Positions 1 through 9,343 of a stretch of DNA of 64,000 nt are shown here, piece by piece (the first letter of the stretch is position 1; the number at the start of each line of letters is the position of its first letter). Origin of the DNA: Fischerella sp. PCC 9605 (GTDB lineage Bacteria; Cyanobacteriota; Cyanobacteriia; Cyanobacteriales; Nostocaceae); the NCBI RefSeq assembly GCF_000517105.1, contig NZ_KI912149.1, forward strand, positions 944,986-1,008,985, in the 5' to 3' direction. A model generated the notes under the pieces. It ran no database searches, was not told the origin of the DNA, and saw only the letters and a program-made list of their open reading frames with translations. A program made the translations under genes and the position numbers.

Positions 1-2
1 CC

Positions 3-644
3 GATGTTGATCCTTCCGCACTCCAATGTCCAATTCCTGAAGGCAAGCGCAGTCCCCTAGAATACAATTGTTCTGGTAAACACGCCGGAATGCTAGCTGT
101 TTGTCAGCAATGCAATTGGTCTTTGAATAATTACTTGCAGCGCAAACACCCCGTACAGCAACTGATCATAACTAAGGTAGCTGAATTGCTGAAAATGCCA
201 GCCGAGGAATTTATCAGCGCTCACGATGACTGTGGCGCACCTACTTACTTAATGCAACTCGCGCAAATGGCGTATTTGTATGCTCAGCTAGCTTCTCGCA
301 GTAATTTGGACATGGAGCGAATTGTCAGGGCTATGACTCATCACCCTGTTATGGTAGCAGGAGAAGGAGAATTTGATACCGAACTGATGCGTTTAACTCC
401 GGGAGAACTGGTAAGTAAATCTGGAGCCGAAGGAGTACAGTGCATTGGCAGACTTGGTGAAGGTATGGGACTGGCAATTAAAGTCATAGATGGAGCGAAG
501 CGGGCAAAATATGCTGCTGCGATTTACTTGCTCCAGCAGATGGGCTGGATGAGTCCCAGTGTTGCCGAAGCCTTGTCAGAAAAGTTTATGAGCTTGGGTA
601 AATACAAACGTTTAGAAGTAATTGGAGAATTATCACTTTTGTAG
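3..644 (+). CDS. L-asparaginase II family protein (5' end outside window)
   Basis: The frame is open from base 3 to TAG at 644 and gives about 213 C-terminal residues; the start lies left of the window. The fragment carries NCSGKHAG, the S-x-x-K motif of the asparaginase II (PF06089, Rhizobium etli type) family, and a later DDCGAP segment with the cysteine typical of that family. Members hydrolyse L-asparagine to aspartate and ammonia in the cytoplasm; this is family knowledge. It differs from the E. coli AnsA/AnsB fold and from isoaspartyl peptidases. The tRNA-Met promoter overlaps its stop codon, so the two units are packed tightly. Confidence 0.85.
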   Translation, partial: DVDPSALQCPIPEGKRSPLEYNCSGKHAGMLAVCQQCNWSLNNYLQRKHPVQQLIITKVAELLKMPAEEFISAHDDCGAPTYLMQLAQMAYLYAQLASRSNLDMERIVRAMTHHPVMVAGEGEFDTELMRLTPGELVSKSGAEGVQCIGRLGEGMGLAIKVIDGAKRAKYAAAIYLLQQMGWMSPSVAEALSEKFMSLGKYKRLEVIGELSLL

Positions 645-674
645 TTGCAAATTTTCTGGCTTTGCTGTTATACT
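645..674 (+). promoter_or_regulatory. Probable promoter of the initiator tRNA gene
   Basis: TTGCAA (645-650) and TATACT (669-674) are separated by 18 bases and lie 12 bases before the mature tRNA 5' end. This fits a sigma-70 type -35/-10 pair. It begins directly after the asparaginase stop codon. Assignment is by spacing and consensus only. Confidence 0.5.
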
Positions 675-685
675 GTAAAAGACAA

Positions 686-762
<77 letters not shown>

Positions 763-776
763 AATATAACTAAAGT

Positions 777-816
777 AAATCCCTGCACTCAGCAAAGATT
801 GCAGGGATTTCTATTT
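777..816 (+). terminator. Rho-independent terminator of tRNA-Met
   Basis: An 11-bp perfect stem (777-787 with 800-810, AAATCCCTGCA/TGCAGGGATTT), 12-nt loop, then CTATTT. It sits 14 bases after the CCA end. Confidence 0.75.
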
Positions 817-905
817 AATTAGATTGATAAGTCCTCAGGCTCACGCCTGGGGCTTATACGACAATACGCTTGGTGATAAGATAATTTACCCATCTATAAA
901 AATTT

Positions 906-934
906 GTAGAGACGTTGCAATGCAACGTCTCTAC
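906..934. repeat. 29-bp palindromic repeat (GTAGAGACGTTGCA type)
   Basis: Two 14-base arms, GTAGAGACGTTGCA and its exact complement, flank a single A. This palindrome is widespread between genes in Nostocales (general knowledge). A second small hairpin (AAAGCCTGC/GCAGGCTTT, 990-1011) lies between it and the next gene. Confidence 0.8.
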
Positions 935-1047
935 ACCTAGAGAACTAGCACAGACAACCCTTAACTGAACGGTATTGGCTTATACGAACAAAGCCTGCCT
1001 ACGCAGGCTTTGCCTGTATAGTGTGTTTTAGAGAACTCGTATCAGCT

Positions 1048-1824
1048 TTAACCTGCTTGTAATACCTTTTTACGTTGCCGCAAACCAAAGATACCAGCTA
1101 CTGCCAAAACACCTAAACCTACGGTGGTTCCTGCTTCCGGTACTGCTTTTGAAGTACTCACTCCTGATAAACTGACACCATCACCACTTGCCTGGAACTT
1201 AGGAGTATAACCACTACCCAACTGCACCACAAAAGACTGCACGTTGGTCAGTGTCAACCTTTGGATACTGTTATTTGCATTTTTTGCATATGGTTGCAAC
1301 ATCTTATCGGTAACTTGCTGCCCATTGATTTCTAAGATGCCAGTGCCTATATCTTCAATGTCAAATAAATCTAGCGTGATTTCTTCATATTTTTTATCGA
1401 ATTCAAACAGGAAGCGACCAACTTCTAATTGACCTTGTTCAGGCAAAGCACCATCTTCTTTGAGCGCTACAGGGCGCAACCAAAATTGATTAAGTGCTGT
1501 GTTAGTACCTGCATCTTGTGTCCCAAATTTAATGTTCAAACTTTGTCCTTGGTAAGTGTTATTAGTGCTTCTGTTATCGACAAACAAATGACTTAGCCCA
1601 TATTTTGGTGTTTTATCATCAAAGTCAAATTCTAAACTTGTGACTTTGTAACCCAATGAAGTTGTATCGATACATTTACTTGGATCAAGACATCCGAGAT
1701 TTGTCTTGATTTCACCTTCGGTCGTAGGAATAATAGAAGCAGCATGAGCAGCAGGCATACCAGCAGCTAAACCTAAGCCCAAAACTGTTCCTGTAATTGT
1801 TGCTAAAAATTTCAGTTGACGCAT
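1048..1824 (-). CDS. LEVG-type PEP-CTERM exoprotein, copy 1
   Basis: 258 residues if started at the ATG at 1824, preceded by AGAAGGGGAAT; an upstream in-frame start at 1863 lacks a Shine-Dalgarno sequence. The order is signal peptide (about 1-29, ending AAHAA), an extracellular beta-rich body containing QLEVGRFLFEF, then a C-terminal PEP-CTERM anchor: VPEAG, a hydrophobic stretch, and the basic RQRKK tail. Proteins of this class are exported, cleaved by an exosortase and tied to the surface or extracellular matrix; no exosortase gene is in the window. It is a paralog of the gene at 2403-3158 in the same orientation, with shared FVDNRxT, LRPVA and SFVVQLG blocks, indicating tandem duplication. 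The LEVG subfamily name is from memory of NCBI naming. Confidence 0.85.
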   Translation of the reverse strand: MRQLKFLATITGTVLGLGLAAGMPAAHAASIIPTTEGEIKTNLGCLDPSKCIDTTSLGYKVTSLEFDFDDKTPKYGLSHLFVDNRSTNNTYQGQSLNIKFGTQDAGTNTALNQFWLRPVALKEDGALPEQGQLEVGRFLFEFDKKYEEITLDLFDIEDIGTGILEINGQQVTDKMLQPYAKNANNSIQRLTLTNVQSFVVQLGSGYTPKFQASGDGVSLSGVSTSKAVPEAGTTVGLGVLAVAGIFGLRQRKKVLQAG

Positions 1825-2402
1825 AATTCCCCTTCTGCAAACTTTGATTGCTGAAATAGCCAAAAAAAAGACTTCTATCGTTGATGCATCTCTAAGCTAA
1901 TAGATAGTTTTCTGAATTTGGTAGTCTAAAACAGCATAATTTATGCAATCTTTATTTACATAGAAAAAAATAATTTTTATCCGCGAAAACCCGATATTTA
2001 TACGTGTTTATAACGATTACCTCAAACTAATTATTGAAGTTTGAATTCAGCAAAATCTGATTGCGATCAGATATGGAATACCACATATTTTTAAGTAAAG
2101 TTCGTGGTATTTACGTATATGCACTACTTATTTAAATATTTCACATAAAAAAATTGAGTAGAGTGGAGTTTCTAACTGCTGGAATTAGTAACTCTGTCTA
2201 CTCAATTAAATTGAAGAGAAGGGGATTTATACTGAATAATGGATGTAGAAGATCTGAGTTTTTATATCATTACATCATTGATACATTTAAAGGTCAGTGA
2301 TTCACCGTTTTAATTCTAGTGGATTCAGAAGTTCGTAGTAATGACTTTAGTCCTTAAATATTCAATATCTAAAGTGCTTACCACGAACCTGTGAGCTTAT
2401 TG
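1825..2402. other. Intergenic region between the PEP-CTERM paralogs
   Basis: AT-rich, with no credible ORF. It holds the terminator described at 2146-2207 and the presumed promoter region of copy 1. No known RNA element was recognised. Confidence 0.6.
2146..2207 (-). terminator. Terminator of PEP-CTERM copy 2
   Basis: On the minus strand an 11-bp outer stem (2197-2207 with 2152-2162) encloses a second, interrupted stem (GAGTT-x-CTAA/TTAG-x-AACTC) and is followed by seven U residues (2147-2153 complement). It lies about 195 bases past the stop of the 2403-3158 gene, so it can separate the two paralogs transcriptionally. Confidence 0.65.
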
Positions 2403-3158
2403 TTAAGCTGCTGGTACACTTTTTTTACGTTGCCGTAAACCAAACATACCTGCTACAGCTAAAGCCCCTAAGCCAAGGGTTGATGCTGGTTCAGGTACGC
2501 TGACTTGCAAATTTACACCATCGCCAGTCTTTTTGAACTTACTATTGGGGCCTGGTTTACCTAGTTGTACTACAAATGAACTTACATTGTTGAGTGTTAA
2601 GGATTGGATACCATTATTAGGCCCCGCAGATAGTAGCTGTGTAAACGGGTTTCCATTAACTGCTAAAATGCCGCTGAAATTAGCATCTTCTACATCTAGG
2701 AAATCTAGAGTTACTTCAGAAACTGCTTGCTTAAATTGAAATAGGAATTTACCAACTTCTAACTGACCTCCTTCAGCTGGAGTACCATCAGCTAGGTAAG
2801 CTACAGGACGTAACCAATATTCATTCAAAGGTGGATTTGTACCTGCATCCAGGGTTTTGAATTTAATTCCAAAACCCCAATCATTTGCAGTGTTTCTGTT
2901 ATCTACAAACAAACGGCTAAGTCCATATTGTGGGTTCAAACCATCAAAATCATATGCCAAACTTGTCACTGTGTAATCCATTGAAGTCGTATCGAGACAA
3001 GTTACGCTACCACCCAAACAAGTAATATTTGTGAGTCCAACTTCCCCTTCCTGCTGGGGAACTAGAGAAATGGCATGTGCAGATGACATAGCAGAAGCAA
3101 CACCTAATCCAACTGTAAATGCTACTAGTGTTTTTGCTAAAGTAGATAATTTATGCAT
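2403..3158 (-). CDS. LEVG-type PEP-CTERM exoprotein, copy 2
   Basis: 251 residues from ATG at 3158 with AAGGAAG just upstream. The signal peptide ends near residue 29 (SSAHA). The body shows GQLEVGKFLFQF, FVDNRNT and SFVVQLG, and the C-terminus has VPEPASTLGLG, a membrane stretch, then RQRKK, the canonical PEP-CTERM sorting signal. The predicted fate is export, exosortase processing and a place in the cell surface or extracellular matrix. Both copies keep paired cysteines near residues 47-56 that could form a disulfide after export. No ligand or enzymatic site is recognisable. Confidence 0.88.
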   Translation of the reverse strand: MHKLSTLAKTLVAFTVGLGVASAMSSAHAISLVPQQEGEVGLTNITCLGGSVTCLDTTSMDYTVTSLAYDFDGLNPQYGLSRLFVDNRNTANDWGFGIKFKTLDAGTNPPLNEYWLRPVAYLADGTPAEGGQLEVGKFLFQFKQAVSEVTLDFLDVEDANFSGILAVNGNPFTQLLSAGPNNGIQSLTLNNVSSFVVQLGKPGPNSKFKKTGDGVNLQVSVPEPASTLGLGALAVAGMFGLRQRKKSVPAA

Positions 3159-3811
3159 GACTTCCTTGAGATAAACTACGGATTTTTTCGGGTATTAGAT
3201 GCAAACTTTGATGTTTGTTTTGTTTTTCAACATATCCGTATGTTATTTCCGTATCCGAGTTTTTGTCATCCCAAAACTAGAACATTTACTGCTTCTTGAT
3301 GTTGCTGATAAGTTTAGGAAAAACACTTATAGGTATGCGTAATAAATAATACATTTTATAGCTAAAAAGTAACTAAAAAGGTAAAAGTAAAGAGATTATT
3401 TATGATATTGCTTGCTTAAATTAAAAATTTGTGTGGATTTATTTATGAAAAATATACATTTAAACAAAGATTTTTAATGAAGATGTATTTTCTCTACAAC
3501 ACACATTCTCGTTGACATTTACATTTCTCGCCTTTTTTGTCACAAAAAAGCGGCTCACGAATTAAGCGATCGCGAACCGCCAGATTTTCGCTTTACCAAG
3601 TCAAGATATCCAAATAACCTCGACTAATACTGGAACACCTCATACCAAGTTGCGTTCAGACATAGCAATAGTAATTCGTGCCCTCTCCCCTTCCCCTCTC
3701 CCAAATTGGGAGAGGGGTGCCGACAGGCGGGGTGAGGGAAGTACTATCTTTGACTGCAACTTAGTATCAGTAGATTTCTCTAGTGCAAGCAATATCAATC
3801 CCGGAATATGC
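3159..3811. other. Intergenic region with hairpins
   Basis: No supported ORF. Contains the promoter region of PEP-CTERM copy 2, a CTTTTTTGT/ACAAAAAAG inverted repeat near 3533-3550, the first HIP1 octamer of the window (about 3564), and the C/G-rich hairpin listed at 3682-3740. Confidence 0.6.
3682..3740. repeat. CCCCTCTCCC/GGGAGAGGGG hairpin repeat
   Basis: CCCTCTCC and CCCCTCTCCCAA are followed by TTGGGAGAGGGG and a GGCGGGGTGAGGG tail, giving a strong hairpin. Near relatives occur at 30141-30171 and 58904-58943, and inside coding sequences at 40688-40765, 40992-41033 and 62088-62209. This is an interspersed repeat family. Confidence 0.75.
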
Positions 3812-4477
3812 TTAGAGGTTGTTTAAAGATTTTTTTGCTTCGGTTGCAACGGCCTCTACTTCATCATTCACCAAAGTTTCTAGTATTGTTTTGGCTTCTG
3901 CACCTCCTAGGCGATTTAGAGCTTGCACAACTCTATAGCGGATTTGCCAATCTGGATTGGTGGCATAGGGAGTTAACAGCGGAATTGCTTGTGTATCTCC
4001 TAGATCTCCAAAAGAACTAATGGCAGCAGTTTTTACTAACTCATTGTCTGAGGAAAGTGCCTGTCTCAGTAAGTCAAAAGAACGCGGATCGCCCAACTCT
4101 CCCAAGGTAGCAATGATACTGAATTGGACTATCCATTCGTTGCTTGTTTGGTAAAGGTTTTGTAAATCTTCAAAAGCTGCGCTTAGTTTCAAAGCACCCA
4201 AACAGTCTGCTGCTGCTGCTTGCACGTCTGGTTCCGGATCGTTAAGCAAGCGATCGCGCAATATACTCAACGATAAATCTAAATTTTGTCCGCCCAATGT
4301 ATCCAACTGACTTACAGCTGAGTAGCGTACGCGGGAATTGCTGTCATTAATGGCATTTTGAATTAACTCAAAACCAATCGTTGGTTCCAGTTCGCGGATT
4401 TGATTCACTGCTCGTAAGCGATCGCCTAAATCCTCGGAAATCAGCAATTGCTTCACAGATTCAGGATTAACACTCAT
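3812..4477 (-). CDS. nblB: HEAT-repeat protein, NblB-type phycobilisome degradation factor
   Basis: 221 residues built almost entirely of HEAT/PBS-lyase-like helical repeats (for example RYSAVSQLDTLG, DVQAAAADCLGALK, VKTAAISSFGDLGD, WQIRYRVVQALNRLGG). Length and sequence match cyanobacterial NblB, related to CpcE/CpcF bilin-lyase subunits; NblB is needed for phycobilisome breakdown under starvation and may act on phycobilin chromophores (established knowledge). The start at 4477 is the first ATG, with a weak GAGAT upstream. A repeat-rich spacer separates it from the upstream CBS gene. Other HEAT proteins look alike, so the name rests on overall resemblance. Confidence 0.75.
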   Translation of the reverse strand: MSVNPESVKQLLISEDLGDRLRAVNQIRELEPTIGFELIQNAINDSNSRVRYSAVSQLDTLGGQNLDLSLSILRDRLLNDPEPDVQAAAADCLGALKLSAAFEDLQNLYQTSNEWIVQFSIIATLGELGDPRSFDLLRQALSSDNELVKTAAISSFGDLGDTQAIPLLTPYATNPDWQIRYRVVQALNRLGGAEAKTILETLVNDEVEAVATEAKKSLNNL

Positions 4478-4499
4478 TTATTTATCTCACTTTTTAAAG

Positions 4500-4587
4500 G
4501 TATTTTGTTGGTAGTTGGTGGTTGGTAGTTGGTTGGTAGTTATTCTAAACGCCAAACAACCAACAACAAACAACAACCAACCAATTA
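4500..4587. repeat. TTGGTAG/CAACCAAC inverted STRR-type repeat
   Basis: Short runs of GTTGGTAGTTGGTGG face CAACCAACAACAAACAACC and can form an imperfect hairpin between two minus-strand genes. The same motif occurs at 26551-26603 and 59108-59156. Confidence 0.65.
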
Positions 4588-5052
4588 TTAATCTTGACTT
4601 GCTGCCATTGCTCGAATAACATCACCACGGGTGAGAATACCAATGACTTGACCCTCGCTGTCAAGTACTGGTAAGCGATGAACGTTGCGATCGTTCATGA
4701 TTTTGGCGGCTTCTCTTAAGGGTTTGTCAGGAGAAATGGTAATGGGGTTTTTACTCATGACTTCCCCAACGGTTTGCCCGAGTGCTTTGTGCAGATCGCG
4801 TTCGTATGTAGCAGGATTTTTCAAATAGATCACGCTATCAAGAAACATGATATATGCCGGAGGCGTAACACCAGTTTCTTGCCACATCAAGTCAGTTTCT
4901 GAGATAATGCCTACCAACTTACCGGCGTTATCTACAACAGGTAGCCCACTGATGCGTCTTTCTGCCAAAGTTTGGATAGCTTCCTTCAGAGGAGTTTCAG
5001 GTCGGACAACAATCGGGTCACGACTCATTACGTCGGCAACGGTTTTTGGCAT
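4588..5052 (-). CDS. Tandem CBS-domain protein
   Basis: 154 residues. Two CBS domains (about 4-60 and 95-152), each opening with a VxDVMSRDPI / VGEVMSKNPI motif and ending with VGIISETDLM / IGILTRGDVI. They are joined by a segment with a hydrophobic stretch (PPAYIMFLDSVIYLKNP) seen in many bacterial stand-alone CBS pairs. Such pairs bind adenine nucleotides or SAM and regulate partner proteins (family knowledge). No effector domain is attached, so the partner is unknown. Confidence 0.85.
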   Translation of the reverse strand: MPKTVADVMSRDPIVVRPETPLKEAIQTLAERRISGLPVVDNAGKLVGIISETDLMWQETGVTPPAYIMFLDSVIYLKNPATYERDLHKALGQTVGEVMSKNPITISPDKPLREAAKIMNDRNVHRLPVLDSEGQVIGILTRGDVIRAMAASQD

Positions 5053-5332
5053 TTGTTTTGCTGATACCTTTTATCAACCACTCTGGGATTATTGTAGAAA
5101 ATTGCTGGTCTTCACCAGAATGGTTTAATACATCGTTACTCTTGTTCTTTGTCATTTGCGATCGCAAAAGCTAAATGACTTAGCGTCCAAACTCTGTTTA
5201 GTCAAACACTTGCAACCAATCTACTTAATTCTTTAATTCTCTGGCTTGAATCACTGGTTGCAATCCCACATAAGTATACTCAGAGATATATAAGCTTTTT
5301 AATCCTGACCATCATAATACCAGGTGGGCATA

Positions 5333-6109
5333 ATGCAAGCTATCTCTATTGACAAGCCCAATCTTCCCCAACCTCCGACCTTTACCGAACCTGAAGAAGA
5401 ACGCCTGCATCGCAAGCAGCGCCTAGCAGCAGCATTCCGCCTGTTTTCTCGCTTTGGGTTTGATGAAGGTATTGCAGGTCATATCACGGCCCGCGATCCA
5501 GAACACCTAGATTGCTTCTGGGTGAACCCCTTCGGAATGCACTTTGGTTTAATTCGGGTCAGCGACTTGATTTTAGTGAACCAGCACGGTGATGTCATAG
5601 AAGGCGATCGCCCAGTCAACCAAGCAGCTTTTGCCATTCATTCCCAAGTCCATGCAGCCCGTCCCGATGTGGTAGCAGCAGCTCACGCTCATTCACTCTA
5701 TGGTAAAAGTTGGTCTAGTCTAGGTCGCCAGCTCGATCCCCTCACCCAAGACGCCTGTGCTTTCTATGAAGACCACAGCCTATTTGATGACTATACGGGG
5801 GTAGTTCTGGAACCAGAAGAGGGTAGACGCATTGCCCAAACTTTAGGCAACAATAAAGCAGTCATTCTCAAAAACCACGGCTTGCTCACCGTTGGTCACT
5901 CAGTTGATGAGGCAGCATGGTGGTTCATCACAATGGAACGCACCTGTCAAGCCCAGTTACTAGCAGAGGCAGCTGGTAAACCTCAGCTCATTAAACATGA
6001 AAATGCAAGTCTGGCAAACACTCAAGTAGGTTCCCATTATATGGGTTGGTTTAGTTTTCAACCTTTATACGAAATGATTGTGCGGCAAGAACCGGATTTG
6101 TTGGAGTAA
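5333..6109 (+). CDS. Class II aldolase/adducin-family protein
   Basis: 258 residues from ATG 5333, with AGGTGGG four bases upstream; a GTG at 5324 would place that Shine-Dalgarno sequence inside the gene. A class II aldolase fold spans nearly the whole protein: GHITARDP near residue 50, zinc-ligand HAH at 118-120, and KNHGLLTVG with a third histidine. Relatives are fuculose-phosphate aldolase, ribulose-5-phosphate epimerase and adducin heads. This subfamily (with FGMHFGLIRVSDL) is common in bacteria and its substrate is generally unassigned. It appears to be a single-gene unit. Confidence 0.85.
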   Translation: MQAISIDKPNLPQPPTFTEPEEERLHRKQRLAAAFRLFSRFGFDEGIAGHITARDPEHLDCFWVNPFGMHFGLIRVSDLILVNQHGDVIEGDRPVNQAAFAIHSQVHAARPDVVAAAHAHSLYGKSWSSLGRQLDPLTQDACAFYEDHSLFDDYTGVVLEPEEGRRIAQTLGNNKAVILKNHGLLTVGHSVDEAAWWFITMERTCQAQLLAEAAGKPQLIKHENASLANTQVGSHYMGWFSFQPLYEMIVRQEPDLLE

Positions 6110-6142
6110 GCGTCGACTGTTTTTATTTGCGTTTGAGCACTG

Positions 6143-7123
6143 TTAGTGCTTCAAAAGCTCCGAATGCCAAGATTGCTGATGTTGCCAAGGTTTGGGTAGA
6201 GACTGAGTATCCAGCGCTGAGAGTGCTGATTCTGCTATGACACTGTGAACTAGTGTTGTGGGATGCACGCCGTCCCAGAATAAGTAATCGTTTGGGTTAG
6301 GACATACGCTAAAATTACCCTGTGCTATGTCATTCAAGGTGCCTACTAGACAAGCATTGGTGACATTGGTCAAACCAAACTCGCTAGGAGTAGCTTGCAC
6401 ACGATTAAATAGGGAATTAATATCAATAGGGATGATATTAACACCAGGGATTGAGCTAAGCTTACCCAAAGCTGCTGCCAATAATTTGTTATGTTTTTGG
6501 CTTAAAGCAGTTAGTTGACTGGAATTTTCTTGACCTGATGTGAAAGGAATCTTGCCTAAATCTGGTAAGTTAGCCACCATGATATTTTTAGCACCAGCTA
6601 TAGCAAGTAATGCTACTGAGGTTGATAAATTAGCGATTGGTTTGCTAACGTCGGTAACATTACCAAATATATAATCATTTCCACCTCCCCAGACGATATA
6701 AAGTGCCTCTGGGTCAGCCTGCTGATTGTTTTCTCTCAAAGATTGCATAAATAAGCCGACTTGCCCCAGTACTCCTGGTAATTGTGCTTCAGGAAATAAG
6801 GTATTACTCAAGCCAGAACTAGATCCACCAAAGGCATAATTAATACCATCAGTAGGAGTATTATCTTGTAAATCAGTAACTAAAGTTGGCGTTAACCCTA
6901 GTTTGTCGCCAATATATTCCACCCATACCTTTCCATTAGACAAACGCCCTTCAAAATAGGGTGGGCTAGTTGGTATTTGGGATTGTGTAGCGTTGTAGAG
7001 ATTGCCAGCATCGGAAAGACTATCGCCAAATACGTAAATTTTACTAATATTTGTAGCCCAAGATTTCAGTGGCGACATCAAAGATACAAGAAAAAATCCT
7101 ACCGCGACAAGTTTTTTTTTCAT
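6143..7123 (-). CDS. Secreted SGNH/GDSL-family lipase/esterase, copy 1
   Basis: 326 residues with an N-terminal signal peptide (about 1-23). Block I is FGDSLSDAGN with catalytic Ser35; block III is GGGNDY; block V is DGVHPTT, supplying the Asp/His pair. SNGKVWVEY places it with thermolabile-hemolysin and plant GDSL-like hydrolases. The predicted action is hydrolysis of an ester substrate outside the cytoplasm. A shorter paralog lies at 16813-17670. The substrate cannot be read from the sequence. Confidence 0.88.
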   Translation of the reverse strand: MKKKLVAVGFFLVSLMSPLKSWATNISKIYVFGDSLSDAGNLYNATQSQIPTSPPYFEGRLSNGKVWVEYIGDKLGLTPTLVTDLQDNTPTDGINYAFGGSSSGLSNTLFPEAQLPGVLGQVGLFMQSLRENNQQADPEALYIVWGGGNDYIFGNVTDVSKPIANLSTSVALLAIAGAKNIMVANLPDLGKIPFTSGQENSSQLTALSQKHNKLLAAALGKLSSIPGVNIIPIDINSLFNRVQATPSEFGLTNVTNACLVGTLNDIAQGNFSVCPNPNDYLFWDGVHPTTLVHSVIAESALSALDTQSLPKPWQHQQSWHSELLKH

Positions 7124-7515
7124 GCAGAATATACCCCTGCTGTTTTGGTTGTTCTCAAGGAAAATTAGGTATTTTGCAGGCGGAGCAACTTAGATATTTT
7201 TGCTATTTCAAAACAAGCTTGGCGAAGATTTTTTACGCGATTAATCGCAAAACCACTGGTAAGTGTATCATGATAAAATCAAGTAAAATTTCAGTCAAAG
7301 TATATCTTTATCAATTTTTTATAAAAAACCAATTAGTTACAAATAAACTGTAAAGCTTTAATATTAAAAATTTGTAGAGTGGGCAATGCCAACTCTAATG
7401 CAGTGAAAGGGACTGGGGATTGGGGATTGGGAATTGGGGAGAAAACCTATGCCCTTTGCCCGATACCCGATGCCCCCAGTAACCAGTAAGGTTTCATATT
7501 TAAAGGAAATTCGTA
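7124..7515. other. Intergenic region with G-rich direct repeats
   Basis: AT-rich promoter region for the SGNH gene, then AAAGGGACTGGGGATTGGGG and following copies (about 7406-7441). An identical 26-base run recurs at 12845-12870. No supported gene. Confidence 0.6.
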
Positions 7516-8964
7516 TTACTGCGATCGCGTTAACTTTAAGGCATCAGTTGCTGATATTCCCTCGCCTTGAGAACCGAAGTACCACAACACCGCAGCAGCT
7601 TCAGCCCGAGTCACTGGTTTTTTTGGCTGGAAAAGCGTTGTATAGCCAAACACCCGACGAATATTCGATTGTTCTCCATTCTGGAAATCTGCTAATACAG
7701 CTCGTAACGCTTTAGGGTCAATTTTCCCTACATCTTGAAAGCCCCAGGTTTGTTTAACTGCATCTATGTTGGCAGCAGGCAAAGCTTGGCGGGTATCCAG
7801 AGGTACTTTCCACAGCAGCAATTGCTCTCGTGTCACTGGCGCATCGGGACGAAACAAAACTTGTGTGGAATCACCAGACAAAGAACTGGGAATTAATCCT
7901 GCTTCAGCTAATCCCTGAATGGCTGAAAAATCGGGATCTGTTTTCGATACATCCTGGAAAGCTGGTTGAGAACTTTCCGATCCCAAGCGGATCTGCTTAG
8001 ATGGACTGTTGGCATGCATAGCATTATTGGCAGCCACTAGCCAACGAGCATATTCCCGCCGAGTAATATTTTTATTGGGTTCAAACTGGCTGGTTGTGGT
8101 ACTAGGATTGCTCTTATTAGCACTTGGTTCTACAGATAAAACACCCAATGCAGCCACATCTTGGATGTATTTCTGCAATTCTTGCGGTGCTTTATTCAAG
8201 TCGTTAAATTCCTGCGCTTCAGATACGGCTGTAGCGTTATTGGTATTAGATGTCGGATTTGGCTGTGTAGAACTATTGGTATTAGACGTGTCGCTTGGCT
8301 GTGTTGTCTCCTGTTGTGGTTGCACAGGCCCAACAAACTGCGAATCGCCTGGTTGAGGAGCAGTATCGTTATTGTTAGTAATTTGGGTACTAGGTGTTGG
8401 GCTAGCTTGTGCTGTGGTTGTAGTGTTTGGTTGGTATTCAATTTGTAATTCGGTAGCCGTCTGTGGCTGATTGGGTGAGGCGTTGGTAACTGATTTAGGT
8501 TGAATAGAAACCTTCACCTGTAAATCATTGCGTTGCGCTTCAAAAGTGCCTGCTTGATCGTCTGTTGGCTGTTGAGAAATCTGCCAGTTATTTGCTTGAA
8601 ACTGGCTGCGATAGAAACTAGCTATAAAATTACTGGGGTCAGAACTCAGCCAGCGAGTTGATACTCTGTTGTCTGAATGACTGGCAGGAGTAACTTCCTG
8701 TAGTTGAGCGTTGTTATATATTGGAATATCTTTAGGAAAATCAGCTGGCAACTGAACAGTCGGCTGGCTTGGTTCGTTTTGATTTTGGCGATCGCTATTA
8801 GGAGTCTGATTGGCACCAAAAATCACCGGGTTGTCTTTTAGCCTAGAATCTGCTGCCAAAGACTGCTCAAGGTTTTTGCCAATATCACTATTGGCACAGG
8901 CTGTTAGGGAGGTGAGCAAAACAGCCAAACTAATAAAGATAGCTGAACGTTGAAAGTACAGCAC
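7516..8964 (-). CDS. S-layer homology domain lipoprotein
   Basis: 482 residues from a GTG at 8964. Signal sequence with lipobox LTAC (lipidated Cys23). A region at about 60-170 resembles a ligand or membrane-associated fold, followed by an N/T/Q/S-rich low-complexity linker (about 185-255). C-terminal SLH-type segments follow (ITRREYARWLVAANN, VTREQLLLWKV, VTRAEAAAVLWYFG). SLH modules normally bind peptidoglycan-linked polymers, so the protein likely bridges membrane and cell wall (inference). The linker is built from NTN/SNT repeats and is probably length-variable among strains. Confidence 0.8.
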   Translation of the reverse strand: MLYFQRSAIFISLAVLLTSLTACANSDIGKNLEQSLAADSRLKDNPVIFGANQTPNSDRQNQNEPSQPTVQLPADFPKDIPIYNNAQLQEVTPASHSDNRVSTRWLSSDPSNFIASFYRSQFQANNWQISQQPTDDQAGTFEAQRNDLQVKVSIQPKSVTNASPNQPQTATELQIEYQPNTTTTAQASPTPSTQITNNNDTAPQPGDSQFVGPVQPQQETTQPSDTSNTNSSTQPNPTSNTNNATAVSEAQEFNDLNKAPQELQKYIQDVAALGVLSVEPSANKSNPSTTTSQFEPNKNITRREYARWLVAANNAMHANSPSKQIRLGSESSQPAFQDVSKTDPDFSAIQGLAEAGLIPSSLSGDSTQVLFRPDAPVTREQLLLWKVPLDTRQALPAANIDAVKQTWGFQDVGKIDPKALRAVLADFQNGEQSNIRRVFGYTTLFQPKKPVTRAEAAAVLWYFGSQGEGISATDALKLTRSQ

Positions 8965-9048
8965 GGTAAATCAAAAAAAATTGAGTGTCAATTCCTACGC
9001 TAGCGCAGACAGTCATCTAAAGGTGAAGTATGAAAATAAAATACGGGC

Positions 9049-9300
9049 TTAGCCTTTAGCCTCTAGTAACTCGATTTCTTGCAACGATTGCCAACCGGGA
9101 TACCACTGGGAACGGTCTTGCAATAATTTGGCGTTGATCCAAAAGCGCACATTGGGGTCGCAGGAAGCAACCATTTCGGCGTATACCCACTTACCTTGAT
9201 TTTTACGGTTGACAACCTGGAAGTGTCGCCAGCCATCTACTTTTTGTTGTGCAGTCCACTTAGAACCAACGAGGTAAGGAAATTTTTGTTTTTTGGTCAT
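9049..9300 (-). CDS. TIGR02450-type Trp-rich small protein
   Basis: 83 residues with six tryptophans: VGSKWTA, VDGWRHF, GKWVYAEM, FWINA, RSQWYPGWQ. This is the pattern of the TIGR02450 family of small tryptophan-rich proteins common in cyanobacteria and marine bacteria. No catalytic role is known. It is downstream of the sensor kinase on the same strand, separated by a CATTGGT heptamer repeat. Confidence 0.8.
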   Translation of the reverse strand: MTKKQKFPYLVGSKWTAQQKVDGWRHFQVVNRKNQGKWVYAEMVASCDPNVRFWINAKLLQDRSQWYPGWQSLQEIELLEAKG

Positions 9301-9343
9301 TGGTCATTCGTCATTGGATTTGTAGTTAAAGTCTTATCTGAAA